A DNA stretch of 64,000 bases from Nannochloropsis oceanica (Eukaryota > Sar > Eustigmatophyceae > Eustigmatales > Monodopsidaceae). The notes beneath the pieces are model-generated. The model did not search any database. It was not told the origin of the DNA and was given only the letters and a program-made list of their open reading frames with translations. Both the position numbers and the translations under genes were made by a program. Shown piece by piece: positions 54,141 through 64,000 of this stretch. Numbering within the stretch: position 1 is the stretch's first letter; each line of letters starts with the position of its first letter. The DNA lies in NCBI GenBank assembly GCA_004519485.1, contig CP038134.1:1054001-1118000 (forward strand). Reading direction: 5' to 3'.

Positions 54141-55642
54141 ATGCCAGATTGTAGTGCAACAAAGAAGCTTCTGTTAATTGCAATTCTGACGGCTGTAGTG
54201 GTCGTCTTCCTTTTTGAGCTGAACGGAACTCGGAGGCCTCTAGACCATATTGCTTACTCTGAAATGCTCGCGCGGCAACGAAGCGCAAGGTAAGGGACCG
54301 ATACCTGTATACAGTACGAGGATACAAATGGCCAAAATGGTTACAGATATTAATTTGAATTGTCCTTTATCTTGTCAGCATCCCTAGCACACTAGAGATT
54401 CGTACAGCCATCGACGCACTAACCCATCAAGTGGAAAAGTTCCAAGAACTGGAGGACAGGCTACAGGCGATGACTATCGATCTTCAAAAGACAGCCGATG
54501 AGCTGGCCACCTACAAAGTCAAGGCTGAACACCAAGACAAATTAGAGAATTTGGAGGATGTTACCCAGTCGCTTAGGATAGAAAACGAGCCGGAAGTAAA
54601 TGAGCTATTTACATGGTTTACGGATCGCCAAAAAGGTCCTGGGGCACACAAGTGGTCCACATATCTTGATGCCTATCACCGACACTTCAACCGATTTCGT
54701 ACACAAGCCAAAATAACAATGGTAGAGGTGGGAGTGCAAAGCGGAGGATCTATCGAAATGTGGCGTTCGTACTTCGGGGCCGACAAGCTCAAGTAAGCAC
54801 CTTTGATATAATTTAATTTAGACTTTCTCCCCGCTCAACCTGCAAGTAACTCAATTCTCTTGTTACTTTTCTCAGCTATATAGGAATAGACATTAACCCC
54901 GAATGCAAACAGTTTGAAAAGGACGGAGTTCGCATTGTTATTGGTAATCAAGGGGACCCTGCGTTCTGGGAGCAATTCAAAAAAGAAATCCCGGACGAGC
55001 TGGACATTTTTGTCGACGACGGAGGACACACCATGAACCAGCAAATTGTAACATTTGATAAGATGTTTTGGGGAGTTCGAGATGGTGGTATTTACCTATG
55101 CGAAGATTTGCACACGAGTTACTGGCAGGAATATGAAGGTGGTTACCTCAACAACAATAGCATGATTGAGAAATCCAAAACACTCATCGATACCATCAAT
55201 GCTTGGCATTCAAAAGAAGCGGGTTTGCAGGTAAGGGGTTAAATCGCTAACCATATTCTATTTTTTTCAAGTACCTTCTCTCGAGGATTCGCGCAGAAAA
55301 TGATCCGAAAATAAGCTGGGGACGAAAAATCCGTCCCCAAAAAGTATCACCTTTTAGAAAATGAGATACTTGCAATACAATCACAAATTGCATAAATGCT
55401 CACTTATACCTCACCGGAATTTCGACAGGTGAATAGTTTGACACGGAACATTCGAGGGTAAGTCATGGACCGAGACATGTAGGTTCGCGGTGCAATAGAA
55501 ACGATACGTATACTCAAGTCTACTACTCTCCTTACGTTACACATATAGATTGCACTTCTATGATTCCATGATTTTCATTGACAAACGTGCAACGGAACCG
55601 ATGGAAAGAATGAAGTCCGGTGATTATTGGATTGACGTATGA
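54141..55642 (+). CDS. Type II membrane SAM-dependent methyltransferase-like protein
   Basis: Five exons: 54141-54289, 54379-54792, 54876-55230, 55429-55457, 55549-55642; 346 residues, all GT-AG in phase. An in-frame ATG at 54123 would add six residues; 54141 has the better context (ACCATG). The anchor is LLLIAILTAVVVVFLF (~10-25). A coiled-coil stem (LEDRLQAMTIDLQKTADEL) leads to a Rossmann methyltransferase: MVEVGVQSGGSIEMWRSYFG (motif I), YIGIDINPECKQF, DELDIFVDDGGHTMNQQIV and GGIYLCEDLHTSYWQEY. The end reads GLHFYDSMIFIDKR. The pattern matches bacterial and algal sugar/macrolide O-methyltransferases of the class with an acidic DD near motif III. A luminal Golgi role in methylating glycans is inferred. 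Confidence 0.72.
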
Positions 55643-57250
55643 GATGCGGCTGGAGATGAGAATACCTTGTCCCTCAAACAGGAACAGTGATTCAAGCCAT
55701 GTTTGAGAAGCTGTCAGTATACATGTTTCCGTAGCACATCAAACCAATGATTGCCTTTCCTATCTCTACATCCCAGAAGCTCGATCGACGCCGCGTAAAT
55801 GATCTCTCCTCGTCAATCGTTTCGCAATATTTATTTTTCATGTCTAGAAATGGCTACGCGTCTGGGGCGGCAAATGCTCATTTTTCGAGGTCCGAGTGAG
55901 TTTACTTATATAATCTATGTCTTTCTTTATAATCATATTCTCGTCGATGGGCTTTTGATCCCGCAATCGAGTTTCAATTACATTGACATAGTCGATGTGG
56001 ACGCAATTCCAGGGTGCAATCAACCCTAACGCAGCATCATCTCGGTCGAAAATGTCTCACCACAACTGAAGAAAATAAAGCTATGCTGTTATAAAATAAT
56101 CAGCAAGATGGATTTGTTTACATTTCAATAACTGTCTCGCTGTTGCATATCTCTCTCCCAAAAAAATCGTATTGCCTGTGTCATTGTCGTGCATATATCC
56201 GTGGCAAAGGTTGGACGAGAAGCACTTCACTCACTCTATACGTCATTCGTCCTGTCCTGTTATCAAACTCGACTCGAAGTGCAATCATGATTTTGTGCGG
56301 ACATTAATTCAAAACATGCTCTACTACTCCTTACAATATTTTTCTGGACGAAGTCAGTTCGCTGACTCGTGGGGGTTCATTAAGTGAGCATGAGATATTC
56401 ATTAATTAATGCTGCATTTTTTTGCATTTCTTTCTATTCTGTCTTTCTTTACCGAATATGGACGAAGTAAGGAATGACCACAGATACGAAATAATTACAC
56501 CAGGTAGTGATTTTGTCGCGTCTATGGCTCCTTTCGAAGTTGAAAATGAAATTTCTTTTTCAACATTTAATTTTTATCTCTAATCGCCTTTCGTCGACTA
56601 TAATTTGTATGTTATCGTATGTCGATTTTCAATGAAGGCAACTTGCTTGGCGATGACTTAATAATCGTCGCTCGATAAAATTCTTGCACGAATACGACGA
56701 CTACAAAACGTACTCGATGGGAATCATACACGACTACGACCTATCACATGACTATCGACGATTATTGACGACTATCGTGATAATCAGTCGTCGCAGGCCA
56801 TTTTTCCAGAATAGTCGTCCAACGTGTGATTTCCTATAAGAAATTCAGGCACTACTTCGTCACGGCAAGGTTTTTATGGATAAAGTGACATCTAAAAACA
56901 GACGAATAGCGAGTTTACGAATACAGCTGTGTCCAGGGCAAAATCGTCCAAAGTGTTTTGGGTTGCACGAATTGATCAAGCGGTTGCCAACGATCATGTG
57001 TCAGCTTACTCGGGAACGCTCGTGTTACCACGGATGGTTATCGAGCACATCATACTTTGATTTTTTTCATATCTATGGGTATTGAAAATTGTTCCTTTGG
57101 TGCTTTCTAGGAAGAGATCAATGCGGGGAACGTGGGTTTTTATATTCGACGAGGCAAAAACGTGGCCGTGAGCGCTAATTATCTTCTATTATCTCCTCCA
57201 CCCTCCTAGAAAATCGTATCAGACAGGCTACAACGGATATTACTTGATAC
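55643..57250. other. Intergenic stretch with repeat remnants
   Basis: No gene is supported. Small frames (55799-56029, 56172-56387, 56876-57085) have no features. A repeat related to the 52645-53880 element occupies ~56590-56850. Confidence 0.45.
56590..56850. repeat. Diverged copy of the TCGTCG-rich terminal repeat
   Basis: Shared words with the ends of the 52645-53880 element include TCGATTTTCAATGA (also ~52708), CACGACTACGACCTATC (compare ~53760) and ATAATCAGTCGT followed by AGGCCAT (also ~53810). The copy ends with TAGTCGTCCAACGTGTGAT, the reverse complement of the start of the 52645 element. It is short and lacks the foldback. Confidence 0.6.
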
Positions 57251-58703
57251 ATGAAATTTTATAGAGCTTTGAAACATAGCAAGCCCAAACTTTGGTGGCT
57301 GTCGAACATGCTGTTTGGCGGTATACTTCTGGGATATGTTCTATACATGAAATGTGGCTACATATTCCAGAGCAACAGCAGCCTTGGTGATCCAGTTCTC
57401 GCCATTTCGTCAAGCGACTCAATACCAAAGCTTAAAGAAGAAATTAAGGCACTTCAACAGAAGTTTGATGTTCTCCAAAGAAGGTATGTGCACACCGCGT
57501 TAGAATACATTTCTATTTTGCCAGGAGCTGCTCTACGTGCGAAGAACGTAGTTGGCTTCACCTGCATCATCGATCCGCATCTAGGTTTTGGCTGGAACCC
57601 CTCGAGCCTATTTGGCAGTACCGCGGGAAGTTTTACCTGGGAAAGACAAAAGATGTCGAAGACAAGGACCAGGTGAGCAGATATCCGCTCACTTACAAAC
57701 CTTTCCAACAGGAAAAACTTCCGGTTACCAAGGCCATGAGTCCTCCCCGCTATAAATTCTTTCCAAGCCCTCCATCACTCGATAAGCCTCTCCACTATGT
57801 CCCGTTCGTACGACGAACTCTCTGAGAATATCTTGACCTCTACATGTTATCATGGTAGTATACGGGACACATTTTCCCCTAATCCCTAAACCTCTTCTTC
57901 CGACCATCAATATTTGTGCTTCCCACTTTAGGTGACACCGTTTCTGCTGGCCAATTTCGTCGACGCTTCGAACAAGACATTATACAGGCGTAGAATCTAC
58001 ATCGACTTGGGTATTAAGGATTTTAATTCGAGCCTGTGCTGGATGATGCAAAATTACCCGATTAAGTTCGATGCTATGTATGGGTTTGAATGTGAGAGAG
58101 ACATGACCAACGTGGCCACCTTACGGGACCCTATAAATCGGTGCATCAGTGAAACTGCGGCAGAAAAGATGGGCTACACCACAGAAGGAACGATGGATAC
58201 TCTCAAAGTGTACCACAATTTCATCGGCCTGGATGAGGACTTGGAGACATCACCGCAAACGCGTGGCCTCAGCCAGTTTCTCAAAGATATTGACATACAA
58301 GAAGACGACTTTGTGGTGCTCAAGATGGACGTTGAAGGAATCGAGTTCAGTCTTTTGGAGCGTATGATGGCTAATGGCACGTACAAGCTCATCGATGAGG
58401 TACGCACGTTTGCAAGATAGAAGAGATATCTTGATGCGCATGCTTACAAATGAAAAAATTGAGATCATATATTAGTGTGTAAGGGAAACAGATGAGTACG
58501 CGACTCTAGAGCCAATTGACGATGTTCACACTCTTTCATCAACATCATCGTACTCATATTCACAGATATTCGTTGAGATCCATTACCGACATCCGGACAT
58601 GCAACCATTCGGGTGGGACATTTTTGAACACTCTCTCAGTGATGCGCAAGCTTTATTCACCAAGGCACGGGACATGGGAATTTACATCCACCCATGGCCA
58701 TAA
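57251..58703 (+). CDS. Type II membrane FkbM-type methyltransferase
   Basis: Four exons: 57251-57483, 57525-57672, 57932-58399, 58566-58703; 328 residues, all in phase. The anchor is LLGYVLYMKC and the hydrophobic sequence before it (~16-35), then a coiled stem (KLKEEIKALQQKFDVLQRR). The catalytic domain has RRIYIDLGIKDFNSSLCWM (motif I), DAMYGFECER, DDFVVLKMDVEGIEFSLLE (the KMDVEGxE hallmark of FkbM methyltransferases) and IFVEIHYRHPDMQPFGW. FkbM enzymes O-methylate sugars or other hydroxyls with SAM. With its Golgi-type anchor this one probably methylates glycans in the lumen. It is the second membrane-anchored methyltransferase in 4.5 kb, same strand, but not a recent duplicate: motifs and exon layout differ. 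Confidence 0.78.
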
Positions 58704-59249
58704 GTCTGTTTCTACAATGTCTGTTTCTACAATAGATCTTGCGTCAGGGAAAAAAGTTTCCAATTAAATGCAGCAAGTTTCTAGGAAAAATAATGTAAGT
58801 TTTGAAGGATGGTAGTTGCACTCAGAACTGTGCCGGAGTGACAATTTTGTTTTGTCGTGAGTTCACGTCTCGCTCTCTGTTAGGGTTATATTACTCCGCA
58901 ATTTTCTCATTTTCATTTCACATTCACCAGCATATTATAGGTACATTTAGGACGTCCACTGCACACGTGTACCCGGGGATGGGACCCTTTCAGAATCGCG
59001 AATATGACGGACGTAGTTCAAAGAAATGTATTCAGACAACTCCAGCTGTAAGACGACACACCAAAGCAAACTCAAATCAAGCCTAGCAAAAGGCCAAGCA
59101 CTTCTCGCTTAAACAACTACGCGTAGCACATAATTTTGCAAACGGACTATACACTTTTTTTATCGTTTAAAAAATATTTTTTTTGTTTTAAGATTTTTTT
59201 TTGGGGCGTTTGAATCGCCAGTGTGTGCTTTGCCGTTGGCATGTTGGCA

Positions 59250-59520
59250 TCCGCTTCTATCATATTACGAACAACAAAATAAGTCCACGGATGATGGGGT
59301 AGACATTGGCATTAGGCCACTTGTGTTCCCACGGAATAATGACGCTATCTCGCTCCAAAACCGCTCCATTGGCTGCTGGTCATCCCGCGATCACGAAAGG
59401 GAAAGACGCCGGCATCCGGCATCCGGGGCGGGCTTATTTTATTGCCCGTAACATGATAGACGTATATGCCACCATGCCCGTGGCGAAGCACATCATGACG
59501 ATTTACACCCCACCCTAGAA
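59250..59520. repeat. Old copy of the foldback element, including spacer
   Basis: GCTTCTATCATATTACGAAC (left) and GGGGCGGGCTTATTTTATTG (right) correspond to inner arm parts of the 53321-53732 element. The central CCATTGGCTGCTGGTCATCC corresponds to the reverse complement of its spacer, roughly three quarters identical by eye. The arms no longer match each other well, so this copy is much older. Confidence 0.65.
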
Positions 59521-59639
59521 CGACTGCCCGTCGAGACGGCGTCTTGTCAGCCATATTCAGATCATACCCTACATAGGTACTAGTAATACTGAAGGCCGAG
59601 AGGGCCTACCATGCTGTATTATCGGAGTTGGAGATCGTC

Positions 59640-60170
59640 ATAGACGCAGGGGACAAGTTATTATTTTTTTGGTTTTTGTTTTTGTATTTGGGTTTTCTGA
59701 TCGTCATAATGTGGGCTTGCCGCCAACGTGATTACATTTACCTGTATCACAGCAAACAATTAAGCCCGCCCCACGTCATGGGGTACATGCATTCATCAGA
59801 CCATGCGTGTGTGCATCGCGATGTTGGTGAGTAATGAGTATTTCTAGAAATTGGGTGCTCCGAAGCACGGAACCCTCGGGTCGATTTAGCATTTTGATGC
59901 CGGCAATACCGGCATCAATGCTTGCGGATAGGCGCTATAATTTTGCCCTGACAATATCGAGAGAGCAGGAGTCGTGACAGGCCATTTGTTTTGAGGTCGA
60001 AGTTGTCATTGATAGAGAAGTGTTGGATGCAGCAGACCCGGTTATGTTGGGCGGGCTTATTTTGGTGCTAACATTATGATAGAAGTACACGCCCTTATGC
60101 CGGTGGCAAAGCACGTGATGGTGATTAAAATCCCAAAAAATAAAAAGAGCAGGAAACTTACATTTGTAAG
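59640..60170. repeat. Second old foldback copy, arms separated by ~230 bp
   Basis: The left part (~59650-59795) ends with AAGCCCGCCCCACGTCATGG. The right part (~60045-60165) starts with GGGCGGGCTTATTTTGGTGC and continues with GATTAAAATCCCAAAAAATA. Both match the arms of the 53321-53732 element with many differences. The centre is not clearly related to the spacer. Confidence 0.55.
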
Positions 60171-61777
60171 TTTGTAATATTTGTACGAAACGGTTGATCG
60201 TCATGAAATAAAAACTGATGCCTCCAAGCGCTTTCCAAAGCCCTTACATGTCTAATGACGACAGGTCTCATCCCATTGAAGTATAGGCCCCATTGTGTGG
60301 AGAAACGGCGACATGCGTTTCCAGCTGCCCAGGAGAAACGTAAAACGAAGAGATCTTAAGCACGAGTCCTGCACAGAGCCCCGCCCCTCTCCTTTGTTGC
60401 CATTCCTTTTGACATTTATCGCATATAATTGATCATGTGTCTTGTGTCGGCAAGGCAGAAGACAGGACAAGCATCACGATATGTCCCACTGTTGTGCGTT
60501 GTGACCGTGCCGTTACACCGAAGCTGTTACTCTTATAGAAATGTAAAAACAGGACAGGCGACACAAAGGCAATTGATCAAGCATTAGGACACCGCTCACA
60601 TAATTCCTCATTCCCTCGTCTCTTTTCCTTTCTTCACAGGTACTTTCATCGTTGAGGCTCCCTCTTCACCCACAGGAAAACGTGACGAACTCGGCACACA
60701 CCGCCTCCGAGGGGGGGACGCTGAGCTGGCGCCTACGTGACTTAAATGCTTACTTATGAGGCCAGAAAAGGAACCTGCGGCCTTTAAAAAAAGAGGGCCA
60801 TGAACCCGCGTGGTGATACGCTGGCCCTGACGGACGGGATATCATACATTTCCTGCAATGTGAAGAGCGACAGGACGGAGGAATGTGGACGACCGTTTCA
60901 CAATATTCCAGAGCCTTGCCCTTAGGCCTGCAGTATGGTAGTTGGGCGTAAATGGATGACGGAGGAGAAACACTTAGCAACGAGAGACACGCAAAGGGAG
61001 CTCTTGGCGGCCGTGGTTTCGATTTCTTGTGTTTGATGAGGATGGCGATGAAGGGCAGGACAGCGAGTAGTTCGTCTATGCTTGAATAATTCCGGGATAA
61101 ATCAAAGGCGAGAAGGAGCAATTGTGAGACAACGCTTCAGCCTGCTGTATATATTTCGTGTGTGATGCGGTACTGGTAGACAGAAGGGGAAAGACGACAT
61201 AAAGGGGGAGGGGGTCTCAGAGAGCCCCCTAATATATCCCAACCTGGAGGCGCTCTTCAGCGTCGAGTCTTGCCAAAGTAGCCTTTTCTGTCTTCGTTGC
61301 CTTTTCTTTCTCTCAGTTTTTACTCCTGACGGGCATAGTCACATCTCTCTGTCTGGATTTCCTTTAGCTTTGGCATTCTCTTCACCTTTCTGTAGTCTTG
61401 GTTGGTCGCTCGGGTTGAAGGTCCTCTACAGCGCGATTTAACACTGGGGGAGTATTAAGGCCTCTTTACCTAGAATGGACAGGAAAGAGATAAATCTCCC
61501 ACATTGATGGTCCCGAAACTTACTGGAAGAGCTATTGCTGCATGATTTTCGAGGCGTTGTCGAATGGCTTGCTGGCTCTGAGGTAGTCGATCCGATCCCC
61601 TCCTCGGTACTTGAAGGGTGGTGTCTGCTGCGTGTAGCTACGGAAAGCGGCCGTAGTTGAGGAGGTGGCTGTGAGAGGGTGGCTGAGGATAGGGTGAGAA
61701 GTGCATTGCAGTAGTCATGGTGACTATTGTAATGGTATCATTCCTCCTCCTCACTCCTTCTCCGTCGCTCCTCCTGT

Positions 61778-61778
<1 letters not shown>

Positions 61779-61819
<41 letters not shown>
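61779..61819 (+). repeat. (TGC)n microsatellite
   Basis: About thirteen TGC/TGT units (TTGCTGTTGTTGCTGCTGC and on) in non-coding sequence, ending at TAGCATGC. Confidence 0.9.
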
Positions 61820-63842
61820 AGCATGCGTGCGCTCTTACAGTCCATGCATGCGTATATAGCATGTGCTAATACAGGCCGTAGGTTTGTAGGATGTGAGCGC
61901 AGAAGGAAGAGCTACGGAAGCAGGAGGTGGGTGATAGAGGAAGTAGGAAAGGAGGGAGGAGGGAGCAGAGGTAAGTAAACGCTGTGGTGGTGCTTGGAAA
62001 CTACAATAGACTCAGCAAGTTTGTCTCATGCTTTCAAGGAAAGAAAACGCTTCATCAAATGATTAAAAAAAGGGGCAACAGTCGCGGAAAAGCCTCATCT
62101 CGTGTCAACTGAATCGTTAATTGAACTTTCCAACCGATTTCACTCCCCCTCCCTTTCAAGCTCCTATGTAACACCGGTCCGAATGCTTGCTTGCTTCACT
62201 CGCCTTGACTTGAGGGCTGACTCTCCTCCTTGGTGGCCTCCAAAATTGTGTGTACTTGTACGACCTTAGTCCTTCACTCTGGGTATCCTCGGCCAGACAG
62301 GGAAGGTATACCTTGGGCTTGATGTGGTCGTACCATATGGATCACCTCGGAAGATAAGCGCCTGAAAAGGGAGAGAATATACGACATTCGTGCCTCTATT
62401 TTCACAATCCTATCTCTCCCGCTTCTGGGCTCTGCACAGCCTCCCCCGCTTCTTCATCCTTTCATGCCCTCGTAGCCCGCTAGACCTCACTTTTCTCCCC
62501 CCTGGCCCCGCACTTCTTCCCGCCCTCGTAGTTGATGCTTTAGCTGTTATCGTTACTCCTATTGGAGAAAGAATCGAGATGTACTTGCTGTGCTGGACTA
62601 AAGGAACATCCAATGCGAATGAAGGCCCACCCGAATGAAGGAAGGAAGCAGGTGTGTGGAGCCAAGTGCAACCGCAAGGACTTAGAAATTCATGATCCGC
62701 CGCTTCGCTGACCTGTACATAAGACAAACCGTAGCTGACCATCATTACGAGATCGCAATTATCAGCCTTTCCGGCATCCACAAGCTCAATCTCCACTTAT
62801 CCTCACCTGACTTTCTACGGCTTTCTGTAAAGTGCTGCTGCACTGCCGCCAGCCAGGCGACAGGCTTGGGCATATGAGGAGCTGTTGCCTGTGAGGCTGT
62901 GTGGTCGGCGCGCTGCGCAGTCGTCGGACATCGTTCGGGCGAAGAAGTAGGCGGTATGACGCTGCGTGTGGTAGTTTGTGCGAAAAAACAAAGGTCAGTA
63001 GTTGTACAAGGAGGGCGTACAAATGGGGCACTACTTTTCACTAGAAGCATTGGCTATCTGCCCCAATCACAGATGCGACCCTTCACGGTCGCATGAGCGC
63101 AAGCCCACACGGGATTCTGCTCATGCGGCACGCGGCGTGGTATGTCATGGCAGTTCTGATGATGGACAAGGGGTCCTCGAATTACAAAAGTCCGGGCGCT
63201 GCGGTCTCAGATGAGACCTCATCCCCAAACGCTATCCCCCAATTCGTTTCCTCCACTATCAGCATCTATGCTGTCTGATCGATGAATCGACTTGGCCGCT
63301 GTTTGTCCTTGTAATGTGCATTTTTCCTTTGATCTTTCAAAGAACACACGACCTTCGCCTTCCACATCATTTGTCAACTGAAAACAAAATTAATTTTGAA
63401 CTCCAGCCTCTCCAATTGGGCACTTTCCATAAAATATATACCTCACCGTTGCGCATATAGGCGCCGCTCCACCACTTCAAGGCTGTCAACAATTTCAACG
63501 TGTCAGTGCAATCTTCCACGTATTGTCAAGCATTCATACAGGTGTTGCTTTCCTTGAACGCACCGGTCATCATTATTCCTCCTGGCCACATTCCGCCCTC
63601 CTTGTAGAGGAGGCGCTCGTCCCTTCTTCCCTCGCTCTATTCATTTCTCATGCCCCACATTTCCTCCCTCCCTTCCTCCATCCGTCCCGTTACCACTGAG
63701 ATAGCCACCGTCGCAGTCGTCGTTGCCGCAGGACACGCACCCTCGATTGGCGAGGCGACCCTACACCCTCATCACCACTACGCATCATCCCCCCCCCCCC
63801 CCCCCCGCAAGGCTCCATACTCTTTGCTCACCCTCCAGAATC

Positions 63843-64000
63843 ATGGCCTTCACCAACTCCTCCTCCTCTGCCTCCTCCTTCTCCTCCTCGTCGTCCTTCT
63901 CGTCCGCCTACCCTTCGACCGCCTCCCTCAAACTGGACAAGGGCATGCTCGCCCGCGCCACCGCCAGTGAGGACAGCCCCACCCCTGGGTATATGTATGG
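63843..64000 (+). CDS. Start of an ENTH/VHS-domain protein (MTV1/tepsin-like), cut by window edge
   Basis: The ATG at 63843 opens a frame that stays open to the edge: a Ser-rich leader, then LKLDKGMLARATASEDSPTP and GYMY. The ATxxDxPxPGY element is the opening helix of the ENTH/VHS domain of plant MTV1 and animal tepsin, clathrin/AP-4 accessory proteins at the trans-Golgi. Only ~52 residues are visible. An overlapping frame starting at 63650 is rejected as antiframe shadow of the CTC-rich leader. Confidence 0.6.
   Translation, partial: MAFTNSSSSASSFSSSSSFSSAYPSTASLKLDKGMLARATASEDSPTPGYMY

Larger units (their letters stand above)
58704..63842. other. Gene-poor 5 kb with repeats
   Basis: No gene could be supported. 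It holds two old foldback copies (59250-60170) and a TGC microsatellite (61779-61819). Scattered frames such as 60750-61121 (-) and 62410-62796 (-) have no domains. A possible isolated splice acceptor followed by open sequence lies at 60640-60740. An AT run sits at 59155-59205. Confidence 0.45.

Noticed and set aside
57484-57676. Continuation of the first FkbM exon through 57676 as one frame
   Set aside because: Reading on from 57483 loses family sequence. A 41-base intron with a good donor and acceptor restores phase into QYRGKFYLGK and the downstream exon.
63650-63970. 106-codon frame near the right edge
   Set aside because: It overlaps the ENTH/VHS start in another frame, and its Leu/Val/Pro content is the off-frame reading of the CTC-rich leader.

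Overview
The window is nuclear DNA of a photosynthetic eukaryote. The best guess is a eustigmatophyte alga of the Nannochloropsis/Microchloropsis type. Grounds for this: genes with many short spliceosomal introns, very compact spacing, a myosin, a nucleoporin, TFIIH and eIF3 subunits together with a GOGAT, and introns stuffed with GGGA/CCCT tetranucleotide tracts. The organism assignment is inference; the eukaryotic nature is seen directly. One 100-N assembly gap (9152-9251) is present.

Layout. 1-7 kb: the 3'-truncated end of a type II membrane fucosyltransferase-like gene (-), TFIIH subunit p34/GTF2H3 (-), and eIF3h (+). 7.8-11.9 kb: the C-terminal part of the glutamate synthase small subunit (-) and of the large subunit (+), pointing away from each other on either side of the gap. 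13.4-23.7 kb: a 26-exon unconventional myosin (-) with six IQ motifs, coiled coils and a PH-like tail. 24.6-30.3 kb: three small minus-strand genes, a COPI-associated-type membrane protein fused to EF-hands, a UBX-domain protein and a FoP-domain RNA-binding protein. 32.5-34.2 kb: an unrecognised single-span membrane protein (+). 35.0-47.4 kb: a 41-exon Nup155 (-), head to head with an HSPA13/STCH-type Hsp70 (+, 47.9-50.2 kb). 50.9-58.7 kb: a different landscape, with no tetranucleotide tracts and many dispersed repeats, holding three type II (Golgi-type) enzymes: a glycosyltransferase-like protein and two SAM methyltransferase-like proteins, one FkbM-type. 58.7-63.8 kb: gene-poor, with diverged copies of a foldback repeat. 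At the right edge an ENTH/VHS (MTV1/tepsin-like) gene begins.

How the genes relate. Most are unlinked housekeeping functions (transcription/repair, translation, nitrogen assimilation, motor transport, nuclear pore, ER chaperone). Three neighbouring pairs are divergent and could share promoters. The only apparent functional grouping is the 51-59 kb set of Golgi-type glycan-modifying enzymes.

Most exon coordinates below were obtained by following the reading frame through GT-AG (three times GC-AG) introns. In the myosin, gltB, gltD, COPI-type, FoP, HSPA13 and methyltransferase genes every junction keeps phase.
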